From assembly GCF_900090245.1 (NCBI RefSeq), contig NZ_FMDN01000001.1:36241-100240 (forward strand): a stretch of DNA of 64,000 nt. The letters are read 5' to 3'. The notes beneath the pieces were generated by a model. That model had not been told where the DNA came from. It searched no databases and worked only from the letters and a program-made list of their open reading frames with translations. Of the stretch, positions 42,222-51,153 are shown one piece after another; within the stretch, counting starts at the first letter, position 1, and every line of letters starts with the position of its first letter. A program made the translations under genes and the position numbers. Source of the stretch: Micromonospora halophytica (GTDB lineage: Bacteria; Actinomycetota; Actinomycetes; Mycobacteriales; Micromonosporaceae).

Positions 42222-42511
42222 CGGACGCTCCGGACGATGTCGTCGATGTGACGCGCCAACTCCACGTCACGGTGGGTGACCCCACCGGCGGAGTGGGTGA
42301 CGCAACGGAAGGTCAGGGTCCGCCACCGGATGTCGATGTCGGGATGGTGGTCGAGCCGCTCGGCGACCACCGCCACCCGGTCGACCACGGCGATGGCGTC
42401 GGGGAAGCTGCCCAGCTGCACGGTACGGCCGATCCCGGTCGGGTCGCCCGACCACTCCGTCAGCCCGCCCAACTCTTCTCGCACCGCCTCCGCGGTGAGC
42501 AGGTCCGCCAT
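42218..42511 (-). CDS. Pterin-4a-carbinolamine dehydratase
   Basis: A 97-residue PCD/DCoH-family protein: ADLLTAEAVREELGGLTEW at the N-terminus, the active-site motif AERLDHHPDIDIRWRTLTF, and VTHSAGGVTHRDVELARHID. It dehydrates 4a-hydroxytetrahydropterin, though many bacterial members may act in molybdopterin or other pterin chemistry. ATG at 42509-42511. Its stop overlaps the FHA gene start. The open frame upstream is non-homologous and was excluded. Confidence 0.92.
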   Translation of the reverse strand: MADLLTAEAVREELGGLTEWSGDPTGIGRTVQLGSFPDAIAVVDRVAVVAERLDHHPDIDIRWRTLTFRCVTHSAGGVTHRDVELARHIDDIVRSVR

Positions 42512-42725
42512 GCCCCGAACCCTACCGGGAGCCCGCGCGGGCGGCCGGAGGCGTCGGCCGCCACCACCACCTGCGTACGCAGCGTGAGCATCCGTCACGG
42601 AAGGCGACGCGCGGACGGCGCGGGTACACCCACTGTCGCGCCTCACCGTTACGCTGACCGACGGCCCGGCCGGGGCAGGCGCATCGTGTCCCCCCGGCCC
42701 ACCCTTCACGAGGAGACACTCCACG

Positions 42726-43496
42726 ATGAACACTCGACGGCTGGCGACCACGGGGGTCGCGCTCGTCGCCGCGCTGGGTCTGCTGACCGGCTGCGGCAAC
42801 CAGACCGGAGCGGACGCTCCAGCCGGCAACGGAAGCGCCACCGGCGTCGCCCCGAGCAGCAGCGCCCCGGCGGACCCGCTCGGCGAACTGACCGCCGCCG
42901 CGCTCAAGCTCAACGAGGACAGCGTCCGGGCCACCATCACCTCGTCGGCGCTCAAGGGCGGCGGCCTGATGGACCCGCGGACGAAGTCCATGGACATGAC
43001 CATGGACATGGGCGCCCAGGGCAAGGTCCGGATGATCACCATCGGCGGCGACGCCTGGATGAAGATCAGCGGCATGTCCGGCGCGCCGAAGCAGTGGCTG
43101 CACCTGGACGCCACCCGGCTCGGCGCCGGCGGCCAGATGAACCTGATGCCGGACGGCGACCCGGGCGGCGCCAAGCAGATGATCAAGGGGGTGACCGAGG
43201 TGGAGAAGACCGGCGAGCACAGCTTCGCCGGCACGCTGGACTACTCCAAGGCCAAGCCCGACGACAAGAGCATCCAGGCGCTCGGCGCCAAGGCCGAGGC
43301 GGTCCCCTTCACCGCGAAGACCGACGACCAGGGCCGGCTGGTCGAACTGGTCGTCGACACCACAGTCCTGCACCCGGCGGCGGGCAAGCTGACCACCACC
43401 TACACCGACTTCGGCGCCCCGGTGCAGCCGGAGAAGCCGGCGGCGAGCCAGACCATCGAAGCTCCGGAGGCGCTGATCAAGGCGTTCGGAGGCTGA
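42726..43496 (+). CDS. LppX/LprG-like lipoprotein
   Basis: A 256-residue secreted lipoprotein. The signal peptide ends with the lipobox LLTGC (Cys at about 22). A Ser/Gly/Ala-rich spacer is followed by a half-barrel domain of the LppX_LprAFG type, with Met-rich SMDMTMDMGAQGKVRMI and TTVLHPAAGKLTTTYTDFG. Family members bind and carry lipids in mycobacteria. Assignment rests on the overall pattern rather than a catalytic motif. The ATG at 42726 has GAGGAG about ten bases upstream. A strong hairpin follows. Confidence 0.82.
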   Translation: MNTRRLATTGVALVAALGLLTGCGNQTGADAPAGNGSATGVAPSSSAPADPLGELTAAALKLNEDSVRATITSSALKGGGLMDPRTKSMDMTMDMGAQGKVRMITIGGDAWMKISGMSGAPKQWLHLDATRLGAGGQMNLMPDGDPGGAKQMIKGVTEVEKTGEHSFAGTLDYSKAKPDDKSIQALGAKAEAVPFTAKTDDQGRLVELVVDTTVLHPAAGKLTTTYTDFGAPVQPEKPAASQTIEAPEALIKAFGG

Positions 43497-43513
43497 CCCC
43501 CGCATGACCCACG

Positions 43514-43545
43514 GACGGGGCGGCACCGATCGGTGCCGCCCCGTC
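43514..43545. terminator. Palindromic terminator after lipoprotein gene
   Basis: A 32-bp perfect palindrome (14-bp stem GACGGGGCGGCACC, loop GATC) begins 18 bases after the stop codon, between convergent genes. A direct repeat CCCCGTCGCGCGTGCC follows. Confidence 0.8.
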
Positions 43546-43600
43546 GCGCGTGCCGCCCCCGTCGCGCGTGCCCGCTCCGGGGTCGTGCCCCGCGGGAGGA

Positions 43601-46600
43601 TCAGCTCATCCGCCCGATCGCCGCCCGCAGTCGGGCGAGGTCGCGGCGACGCCGCTCGTAGGTGGCGGCCAGGGCGATCAACGCCAGCCCGCCGACGGCC
43701 AGGAAGATCCACCAGGGCAGCCGGTCCCAGCCCCGGACCAGCTCGTGCAGGGCGAGCAGGGTCAGGGTGGACCCGCCGAGCACCACCGGGGCCTGCCAGC
43801 GGCGGGTGGCCCCGGCGAGGACCACACCCAGCGCGGCGACCCCGAGCAGCAACCGCCGCCACGGCTGGGGATCCGGGGCGACCAGCACCGACACCAGGCC
43901 GGGCAGCAGCCCCGCGGCGAGCCCCGGGCCGAGCGCGAGCCAGCTGTTCAGCCCCGGCCGGGTACGCAGCGCCACCAGGCCCGCGACGAGCGCCAGCCCG
44001 GCCGCCGGCAGGGTGTACGCCTCCAGCAGCACCACCCCACCGGCCGCGAGCAGCAGCCAGGCGCCGAGCAGTTCACTGATCCCGGCGATGCCCGCGAAGG
44101 CCCACCGCCCGGCGGTGGACTCGCCCCGGCGGATCACCCGCAACGCCACCGCCACGCCCCACAGCACGCAGATCGCGGCGGCGTGCCGCAGCGCCGGCAT
44201 GCCGAACAGCAGCGCCACCAGCGCCACCGCCTGGGCCGCCGCCTCCATCGCCCGACCGGCCAGAGCCGCCCGCCGGCCCAGCGGCGGGGCGAGGAACAGC
44301 ACCACCGCCGCCACCGCCAGCACGGTGAACCCGGCGGTACGCAGGGGCAGCCCGGCGGCGAGCGGCGCGGTCACCGCGAAGCCGATGGCGGCGGCGACCG
44401 CCACGAGAACGCCCAGCACCCGTACGCCGGGCCGCCGCCCCACGGCAGCGACCACCACCGCGGCGACCACGAGCAGGGCCAGCCCGGCGAGGGTGCCGGC
44501 CCGGGTGGCGAGCAGCCCGGCCAGCCCCGAGACGGTCCAGAGCACCCCGACCGGCAACAGGACCAGGCCGCGCGGGAGACCCGCACCCGGCCGGCCCGCG
44601 GAGGCGGCCGAACCCGCCGGGACCGGTGAGCCGGCCGAACCCGCCGGGACCGGTGAGCCGGCCGAACCCGCCGGGACCGGTGAGCCGGCCGGTCGCGGTG
44701 CGGCCGGAGTCGACGAGGTCAACGAGACGACCAGCAGCGCGGCGACTCCGGTGAGGAACACCGCCGCCGGCACGATCGGCCAGGGCGCGCCGAGCGCCAC
44801 CAGCGCCAGCGGGAGCGCGGCCGCCCCGAAGGCGGCGCCGGCCAGCAGCCGGGTGGCCCGGTCGGCGTCGGCCCGTCGGGTGAGGACCTGAACGGCGGCG
44901 GCCAGCACCAGCAAGGCCGCCAGCGCGGTCCACGCGCCCGGCAGCGGCTCGGCCGAGGGCACGCCGGACCAGGGCCGTGCCGGCCCGTCGTACGGGGTGA
45001 AGACCGCCTCCACCGTCGCGGGCAGGACGGCCAGCCCGGCGACCACGGCCAGCGCGGCGGCGACCACCCGGCCCGCCATCGACACGTCGGTGCCCCGGTC
45101 GACGGCGACCAGCAGCAGCGCGGCCGACGCCGCGTAGAGCGCCAGCGGTTCGGCCGGTACGACCAACGGCGACAGCGCGAGCACACCGAGCGTCGCGGCG
45201 GTGGCGGTCGAGGCGTACCCGTCGAGGTCCGGCCGGTGGCGGCGGAGCGCGACGAGCACGACGAGGGTCAGCGCGGCGGCGGCGAACCCGCCCCGGGCCG
45301 ACCATTCGGGGGCGGCTCCGGCGGCGACGAGCGCGACGACCGCCTGGGCCGGTACGGCGAGCAGCGCCGCGACCAGCGCGACCCCGCCGACGACGTGCTG
45401 CGCCGGGCTGCCCCGGCGGGACAGGGCCGCCGCGGTGAACCCGGCGAGCAGCACGACACCGAGCGCGGCGAGCGTCCCGGACCGGGCAGCCAGGGCGACG
45501 AGCAGCCCGTGCCCGGCCAGGGTGGCGGCGGCCAGCGAGCCGACCAGCACGGTCGGGGTCCGGCGGCCCGGCCGCAGGACGACGGCCAGGAGCACCACCG
45601 CGAGGGTCAGGTCCACGGCGACGGTCGCCGCCCACGGCGTGGCGGCGACGGCCGGCAGCGCGAACCCGGTCACCGGCACGCCGAGCAGCACGGTCACCGG
45701 GCGGGCCGTTCGGGGCAGCAGCAGCACGAACACGGCGACGGTGAGCAGGACGGCGACCGGGAGCTGCCAACCCCAGTCCGGCGTCGGGCCGGGCTGCGCG
45801 CCCCGCCACGGCGGTTGCGAACGGGCCACCGCGCCGGCGGCGAACAGGAGGGTGGCGAGCACGCCGACCTGGGCGAGACCACCGGTGACGAGCAGCGCGC
45901 CGACCCGGGGACCGGAGCGCACGCCGGCCGGGAGCGCCCGCACCGCGCCGGCCAGCGCGGTGGTCACCAGGGCGGCCGCCACCAGCAGCAGGCCCGGGCG
46001 CAGTTCGGCGACCGGACGCAGCAGCGCGGTGGCCAGCACCGGCACCAGCAGCCCCGCCGCGATCCGGCGGAGCATCCGCTCCCCGGAGGCCCCCGCCCCA
46101 CCGAGCACGACCAGCGCCACCAGCAGCATCGGCGCGCCGGCGAGCAGGGGCTGTCCGGCGGCCCGTCCCCAGGCGAGCGGCACGAGGGCACAGCCCGCGG
46201 CGAGCAGTGTGGCGGCGCCGAAGCCGAGCCAGGCGAGCACCCGTCCGGCCAGGACGGCGCCCGGCACGCGCGGTGCGGCGACCGGCCCCCCGCCGGCCGC
46301 CGACCCCCCGCTCCGCGTCCCCACGGCGGTGGCCGGCGCGCCCACGCCGACCACCGCCGTCCCCCCGGACGCCCCGGCCGCCGACGCCGTGGCGACGGGT
46401 ACGGCCGGGTACCGGCGGCGCAGCGCGACCACCACCACGAGGTCGAGCAACGCCACCCCGAGCAGGACCAGGGTCCACCCGCCGGCGTCCGGCCGGGCCT
46501 CGGCCGCGGCCAGCGGCAGCACCGGCTGCGCGACGAGCAGCGCCGCGAACCACGGCACCGTCAGCCGGCTGAGCCGGGCGTACCCGGCGGCGACCGCCGC

Positions 46601-47269
46601 GCTGGCCCCCCCGACCAGCGCGGCGTACCGGGTGCCCGGCCAGCCGGCCGCGCCGAACAGGTCGACCGCCCAGGCGGCGTACCCGTCGAGGACCACCAGC
46701 AGCAGTCCCACCGCGGCGAAGGTCTCCGCCGTGCCGCGCAGCCCTCGCCGGGCCGCGACCAGCGGCACGGCCAGCGCGAGAACGGTGAACGCGGCCAGGA
46801 TCAGGGCCCGGCCGGCGACCCCCACCGCCGCCCAGGCGACGGCGGTGAAGACCACGGCGGCGGTGCCGAGCAGCACTCCACCGAGGACGAACAGCACCCC
46901 CTGCACCGTCCGGGTCGACGTCTCCGGCCGCCCGGGCGTCGCCGGCACCGGCCGCGGCGGGACCGGGACGGCCGGCCCTCCGCCGACCCCCGCCGGCGCC
47001 GGCCGGACCGCCGGCGCCTGCCGGGGCACCTCCGCACGGACCCGGGCCGCCAGCTCCGCCCGCCGGCTGCGCGCCGCTTCGTACCGGCCGGAGACCTCCC
47101 GGTACGCCTCGCGCGTCCGGTCCACCTCCCGGGCCAGCACGGCGATCTCCCGGTCCAGCCGGATCACCTCTGCCGCGGGCGGGTACGGCGGCCGGCCGCA
47201 ACCGGAGCACCCGCGAGCGAGGTCGGCGGGCGCCCCGCAGGCGGGGCAGGGGTAGGCGCTGTTCTCCAC
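43601..47269 (-). CDS. Very large polytopic membrane protein with N-terminal zinc ribbon
   Basis: A 1222-residue protein, mostly membrane helix (about 30 or more segments). The first 30 residues hold a zinc ribbon with Cys 8, 11, 21 and 24 (YPCPACG, GCSGCGRPPYPP). A coiled-coil-like stretch at about 35-80 (EIAVLAREVDRTREAY) and a Pro-rich linker follow before the membrane part. It resembles the SCO7613-type actinobacterial membrane proteins, whose function is unknown. The GTG start at 47267-47269 is fixed by the ribbon. A perfect 27-bp triplication lies in a hydrophilic loop. Strong shadow ORFs cover it on other frames. Confidence 0.8.
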   Translation of the reverse strand: MENSAYPCPACGAPADLARGCSGCGRPPYPPAAEVIRLDREIAVLAREVDRTREAYREVSGRYEAARSRRAELAARVRAEVPRQAPAVRPAPAGVGGGPAVPVPPRPVPATPGRPETSTRTVQGVLFVLGGVLLGTAAVVFTAVAWAAVGVAGRALILAAFTVLALAVPLVAARRGLRGTAETFAAVGLLLVVLDGYAAWAVDLFGAAGWPGTRYAALVGGASAAVAAGYARLSRLTVPWFAALLVAQPVLPLAAAEARPDAGGWTLVLLGVALLDLVVVVALRRRYPAVPVATASAAGASGGTAVVGVGAPATAVGTRSGGSAAGGGPVAAPRVPGAVLAGRVLAWLGFGAATLLAAGCALVPLAWGRAAGQPLLAGAPMLLVALVVLGGAGASGERMLRRIAAGLLVPVLATALLRPVAELRPGLLLVAAALVTTALAGAVRALPAGVRSGPRVGALLVTGGLAQVGVLATLLFAAGAVARSQPPWRGAQPGPTPDWGWQLPVAVLLTVAVFVLLLPRTARPVTVLLGVPVTGFALPAVAATPWAATVAVDLTLAVVLLAVVLRPGRRTPTVLVGSLAAATLAGHGLLVALAARSGTLAALGVVLLAGFTAAALSRRGSPAQHVVGGVALVAALLAVPAQAVVALVAAGAAPEWSARGGFAAAALTLVVLVALRRHRPDLDGYASTATAATLGVLALSPLVVPAEPLALYAASAALLLVAVDRGTDVSMAGRVVAAALAVVAGLAVLPATVEAVFTPYDGPARPWSGVPSAEPLPGAWTALAALLVLAAAVQVLTRRADADRATRLLAGAAFGAAALPLALVALGAPWPIVPAAVFLTGVAALLVVSLTSSTPAAPRPAGSPVPAGSAGSPVPAGSAGSPVPAGSAASAGRPGAGLPRGLVLLPVGVLWTVSGLAGLLATRAGTLAGLALLVVAAVVVAAVGRRPGVRVLGVLVAVAAAIGFAVTAPLAAGLPLRTAGFTVLAVAAVVLFLAPPLGRRAALAGRAMEAAAQAVALVALLFGMPALRHAAAICVLWGVAVALRVIRRGESTAGRWAFAGIAGISELLGAWLLLAAGGVVLLEAYTLPAAGLALVAGLVALRTRPGLNSWLALGPGLAAGLLPGLVSVLVAPDPQPWRRLLLGVAALGVVLAGATRRWQAPVVLGGSTLTLLALHELVRGWDRLPWWIFLAVGGLALIALAATYERRRRDLARLRAAIGRMS
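44606..44686 (-). repeat. Perfect 3 x 27-bp tandem repeat in the large membrane protein gene
   Basis: Three identical 27-base units encode GSPVPAGSA three times in a loop between helices. Perfect identity indicates recent expansion and possible copy-number variation between strains. The frame is kept because the unit is a multiple of three. Confidence 0.9.
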
Positions 47270-47317
47270 CCGGCCATCCTCACGGCCCAGGTGGGATTCC
47301 CGACAGAGTGCGCGTAC

Positions 47318-47635
47318 CTAGACGTGGGTGTTCTCGCGCACCCAGGCCGCGTACGCCGGGTCGCACTCCACCCGGCTCACCAGGATCTCCGGCACGTCGT
47401 ACGGGTGGTCGGCGCGGATCCGGTCGACCAGCTCGCTCACCCGGTCGGGGACGGTCTTGAACTGCACCGACCACTCGGTGGCGGTCTCCACCTCGCCGCG
47501 CCACCGGTAGGTGCTGTCGACCTGGCCGCCGACCTGGGCGCAGGCGGCCAGCCGGTCGGCGACCGATGCGGCCGCCAGCCCGTCCGCCACCGGGCGCGCG
47601 TCCACCACCGTCGTCACCACGCAGATCTGCTCCAC
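47318..47635 (-). CDS. cutA: Divalent-cation tolerance protein CutA
   Basis: A 105-residue CutA1 protein: VVTTVVDARPVADGLAAASV, LAACAQVGGQVDSTYRWRGEV, and HPYDVPEILVSRVECDPAYAAWV, the family signature. It forms stable trimers and is linked to copper tolerance, although its exact role is debated. GTG start at 47633-47635. It starts nine bases after the acyltransferase gene and is probably in the same transcript. Confidence 0.94.
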   Translation of the reverse strand: MEQICVVTTVVDARPVADGLAAASVADRLAACAQVGGQVDSTYRWRGEVETATEWSVQFKTVPDRVSELVDRIRADHPYDVPEILVSRVECDPAYAAWVRENTHV

Positions 47636-47644
47636 CAGCGCACC

Positions 47645-48688
47645 CTACGCAACGTCGTCGGCGTCGGAGCTGACGTCCACCCCGTCGCGGTTGGTGGCGA
47701 TCCACGCGTCGATCCGACCCCACCAGTCGAAGAGCCAGTCGATGCGTTCCTGCTGCCCGGCCGGGATCTCCTCCGGCGGCACCGACCAGAACCGCATCAC
47801 GATCCGTTTGTCCATCGGCAGCTCGCGCCAGACGTCCGTGACAGTGAGCATCTGGTCCAGTCCGGTGTGCGCCACGAAGATCACCCCGGCGTCCGGGGAC
47901 GCCTCCAGCGCGGCGAGCAGTCCGCCGGGCTGCGGGGCGAGCACGTGCTGCATCCGTTCGGCGCGCAGGGCCATCCGTTCCAGGCCCAGCGCGCGCAGTC
48001 GGGCGATGGCCCGTAGCCGGCGGTGCGGGGTGAAGTTGCCGCCCTCCGGGAAGATCACGAACGCGTCGTCGTCGTCCAGGTCGGTGGCGAGGTGGCCGAT
48101 CTGCCGCACCGCCGAGTCACGGCCGTCCGCGCCGGGTGCGATGAACCGGTTCGGCAGCCGGTTGAGCAGCACGTCGATCGCCGGGTCCCACTGGAGGCTC
48201 TCCTTGAGCACGATCCGCGGCTCGCGCTGGAACCAGTTGACCAGGGCGTGGATCAGGATGAACGAGTCCCCGGGCCCGGCGTGCCGGCAGAGCACCAGCT
48301 CGGGGCGGCCGGGCAGGGCGGTGTCCGGGTCGGTGCCGACCACGTCGATGCGCAGTCGCAGCGTCCACCGGGCCTGCCAGAAGAGCACCTGGAGGAACCG
48401 GCCGGCGAGCACGTAGTGGGCGCGCTGGAAGGCCGGCGAGCGCTTGCGCGCCCCGAAGCCCGAGGCCAGCCAGAGCCCGAAGAGCGCGATCAGCGCCGCC
48501 GCGTCCCAGACCAGGTAGACGGCGCCGATCCAGAGCAGCCGCAGCGGCCGCAGCCGGCCCGGGACGAACGGCGAGACGGCCAGGCCGAGCAGCGCCCAGA
48601 CCGGCACCGTGGTGACCATCAGCACCGCGAGCAGCACCACGCCGGGGGCGAGCAGCAGCCGGCGGACCCACCGGGGTGGCAGCGGCAT
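47645..48688 (-). CDS. 1-acylglycerol-3-phosphate acyltransferase-like membrane protein
   Basis: 347 residues: two to three N-terminal membrane helices to about residue 75, then a PlsC-like acyltransferase domain. The HxxxxD-type site reads LCRHAGPGDSFILIH and the later glycerolphosphate motif is FVIFPEGGNFTP. It probably acylates lysophosphatidate or a similar lipid. The ATG at 48686-48688 shares a base with the stop of the patatin-like gene (TGATG), so a lipase and an acyltransferase are translated together, which suggests deacylation-reacylation. Confidence 0.88.
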   Translation of the reverse strand: MPLPPRWVRRLLLAPGVVLLAVLMVTTVPVWALLGLAVSPFVPGRLRPLRLLWIGAVYLVWDAAALIALFGLWLASGFGARKRSPAFQRAHYVLAGRFLQVLFWQARWTLRLRIDVVGTDPDTALPGRPELVLCRHAGPGDSFILIHALVNWFQREPRIVLKESLQWDPAIDVLLNRLPNRFIAPGADGRDSAVRQIGHLATDLDDDDAFVIFPEGGNFTPHRRLRAIARLRALGLERMALRAERMQHVLAPQPGGLLAALEASPDAGVIFVAHTGLDQMLTVTDVWRELPMDKRIVMRFWSVPPEEIPAGQQERIDWLFDWWGRIDAWIATNRDGVDVSSDADDVA

Positions 48689-49518
48689 CAGCGGTCCAGC
48701 GTGGCCAGGTAGTGCCGGGAGGCGGTGTAGGCGCGGCTGATCCGCCGGCCCACCGCCGCCATGTCCCGGTACGCCCACGGGCTGTCGTCCCGGGGCTCCA
48801 GCCCGCCGGTCGGCAGCACGTGCACCTCCACCCCGTCCGGCAGCGCCGCCATCTCCCGGGCGAACCGGTGCCGCCGGGCGATCTCGAACGCGACCTGGGC
48901 GATCTCCCAGGGCCGCCGGGGCGGGGTCAGCTCCCGCTCGATCCGACCCACCTGGAGTACGAAGATCCGCTCCGCGCCGACCGCGACCGCCTCGCCGATC
49001 GGGATGGAGTTGACGATCCCACCGTCGACGTAGTGCTGCCCGTCGATCTGCGCCGGCGGCAGCAGTCCCGGCACCGAGGCGGAGGCGAGCACGGCCGGCA
49101 CCAACGGTCCCTCGTGGAACCAGTGCTCGGCGGCCCGCTCGATGTTCGCGGCGCAGCACCGGAACGGCACCTTCAGGTCGGCGAAGGTGGTCTCCGGGCC
49201 CAACTCCCCCTCCAGCAGCTTGCGCAGCGGCCGGGGCGAGTGCAGGTGGGTACGGGCGGCGAAGCGACGCAGCTGGCGGGCCACCGAGTCGCCGTACACC
49301 TCGCTCGCCTCGGGCGAGGCCCAGAGCCGGACCAGCCGGTCGGTCACCGCCTCGGTCGGGTCGGCGGCGACCAGTGCGCCGTTGACCGCGCCGATCGAGG
49401 TGCCGAGCACGACGTCGGGACGGATCCGGGCGCGGAACAGGGCACGCAGCATGCCCACCTCGACCGCGCCGAGCACTCCCCCGCCACCGAGCACGAACGC
49501 CACCGGACCGCCACCCAT
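48688..49518 (-). CDS. Patatin-like phospholipase
   Basis: About 276 residues. The glycine-rich oxyanion loop is AFVLGGGGVLGAVEVGML. The nucleophile is the Ser in VLGTSIGAVNGALVA (GxSxG). The dyad Asp is in YVDGGIVNSIPIG. It hydrolyses acyl chains of lipids in the cytosol or at the membrane. I chose the ATG at 49516-49518, which has AGGATGGG upstream; the ATG at 49527 is possible. It is coupled to the acyltransferase gene downstream and divergent from the protein kinase. Confidence 0.92.
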   Translation of the reverse strand: MGGGPVAFVLGGGGVLGAVEVGMLRALFRARIRPDVVLGTSIGAVNGALVAADPTEAVTDRLVRLWASPEASEVYGDSVARQLRRFAARTHLHSPRPLRKLLEGELGPETTFADLKVPFRCCAANIERAAEHWFHEGPLVPAVLASASVPGLLPPAQIDGQHYVDGGIVNSIPIGEAVAVGAERIFVLQVGRIERELTPPRRPWEIAQVAFEIARRHRFAREMAALPDGVEVHVLPTGGLEPRDDSPWAYRDMAAVGRRISRAYTASRHYLATLDR

Positions 49519-49687
49519 GTCGCCCATCCTGGCACGCGCGCGCCGCTCCCCCCGCCGCAGACGCTGGTCGTCGCGCCGGGCACACCGCTCGGCGCGGAGG
49601 GTCACCGGGAAAGGGACGACCGTTGACACGGCGGACACCTTCCCGCAACCTGATACCGCCCCCACCCCGAGGCAGGTGCGATCACTG

Positions 49688-51142
49688 ATGGCAGCGCTGC
49701 AACCCGGCCGGTTGCTGGCCCGCCGATACCGACTCATCGACCAGATCGGGGCCGGTGGGATGTCGGTCATCTGGCGCGCCCGCGACGAGGTCCTGGACCG
49801 GGTCGTCGCGGTCAAGGTCCTGGCCCCCTCACTGGCCGCCGACGCCCGCTTCCGTGACATGGTGCGCGAGGAGGCCCGCTCGGCCGCCCAGCTCGTGCAC
49901 CCGCACGTCACCGCCGTACACGACTACGGCGAGACGCTGGCCCCGGACGGCGAGATCACCTCCTTCGTGGTGATGGAGCTGCTCAACGGGGAGGAGCTGG
50001 AGAACCGGCTCAGCGAGGGGCCGCTGCCCTGGCCGGAGGCGGTCGAGGTGGGCGCGCAGGTGGCCGAGGCGCTCGCCGCCGCGCACCGGCTCGGCATCGT
50101 GCACCGGGACATCACCCCCGCCAACGTGATGATGACCAGGGTCGGCGCCAAGGTGCTGGACTTCGGCATCGCCACCCAGGTCGGCGCCCCGGACGAGGAC
50201 GAGGACGGCGGCACCTTCGGCACCCCGGCGTACGTCGCGCCGGAGCGGCTGGACGGGTCGCCGGCCCAACCGGCCACCGACGTCTACTCCCTGGGCGTGC
50301 TGCTCTACGAGACGCTCACCGGGCAGGTGCCGTACCCGGCGGACACCTGGGAGGAACTGGGCACGGCGTTGCAGTCCGACGAGGCGCTCTCGCTGGACGG
50401 CGTACCGGGGTTGCCGCCGGCGGTGGCGCGTACCTGTCTGCGCTGCCTGGCCCGTGACCCGCGGGACCGGCCCACCGCTCACCAGGTGGCCGCGGCGCTG
50501 CGCGACCAGATGCTGCCCGGCGACCCGCAGGCGGCCACGATGCTCTCGCCGACGGTGACCCTGCCCGCGCTCGCCACCGCGCCGGAGGCCGCCGAGCCGG
50601 CCCCGGCCGCCCGGCCGGGGACCCGCCGGCCGCTCGTGGTGGTCGGCGCGCTGGCGCTGGTCGTCGCGGCCGCGGTGCTGATCGCCCCCACCCTGACGCC
50701 CCGCTCGCCGGCGCCGCCGGTGGACGCGTTGCCGACCACCACGCCGGCCCCCGAGCTGCCGGTCGTCCCGGACGACGAGGTCACCGTGCCGTCGGCGGGC
50801 CCGACCACCACGGCGACCAGCACGTCGCCACCGCCCCGGCCGCGGCCCGCACCGGACGGCGGACAGGGCGCGGGCGGGCTCACCGAGGCCGCCGAACGGT
50901 TGCGCACCCTGATCGACGACGGGGTACGCAACGGTGACATCCGCGGCGACGTCGGCGTCGACCTGCGCAACGTGCTGGCCAACCTGACCCGGGAGGCGGC
51001 CGACGGTCGCTCCGACCTCGCCGAACCGGTGGCCCAGTTCCGGGAGAAGGTCACCCGGCGGGTGCAGGAGGGCGCCATCACCCCGGCGTTCGCCCGGCAC
51101 CTCGACGCCGCCATCGTGGGTCTCGACACCAGCCAGGGCTGA
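49688..51142 (+). CDS. Membrane-anchored serine/threonine protein kinase
   Basis: A 484-residue Hanks-type kinase. Gly loop IGAGGMSVIW, ATP Lys K43 in AVKV, catalytic loop HRDITPANV (D141, N146; Thr replaces the usual Lys), DFG at 158-160, and activation segment FGTPAYVAPE. A linker leads to one membrane helix (PLVVVGALALVVAAAVLIAP), then an extracytoplasmic Pro/Thr linker. The C-terminal helical domain includes LTEAAERLRTLIDDGV, with no PASTA repeats; it resembles a FIVAR-like or helical sensor. ATG at 49688; an in-frame GTG at 49676 is possible. It may phosphorylate targets read by the FHA protein at 41-42 kb (inference). Confidence 0.93.
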   Translation: MAALQPGRLLARRYRLIDQIGAGGMSVIWRARDEVLDRVVAVKVLAPSLAADARFRDMVREEARSAAQLVHPHVTAVHDYGETLAPDGEITSFVVMELLNGEELENRLSEGPLPWPEAVEVGAQVAEALAAAHRLGIVHRDITPANVMMTRVGAKVLDFGIATQVGAPDEDEDGGTFGTPAYVAPERLDGSPAQPATDVYSLGVLLYETLTGQVPYPADTWEELGTALQSDEALSLDGVPGLPPAVARTCLRCLARDPRDRPTAHQVAAALRDQMLPGDPQAATMLSPTVTLPALATAPEAAEPAPAARPGTRRPLVVVGALALVVAAAVLIAPTLTPRSPAPPVDALPTTTPAPELPVVPDDEVTVPSAGPTTTATSTSPPPRPRPAPDGGQGAGGLTEAAERLRTLIDDGVRNGDIRGDVGVDLRNVLANLTREAADGRSDLAEPVAQFREKVTRRVQEGAITPAFARHLDAAIVGLDTSQG

Positions 51143-51153
51143 ACCCGGCCAGG

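Noticed and set aside
43501..44900. Plus-strand ORFs over the large membrane protein gene
   Set aside because: Antisense shadows; the minus-strand frame has clear periodic helices and a zinc ribbon.
49623..49656. TTGACA and TGATAC as a kinase promoter
   Set aside because: The spacing of 22 bp is too long for a standard sigma factor, so I do not call it a promoter.
49142..49687. N-terminal extension of the protein kinase
   Set aside because: It overlaps the patatin-like gene on the other strand and lacks kinase similarity. The kinase domain begins right after 49688.
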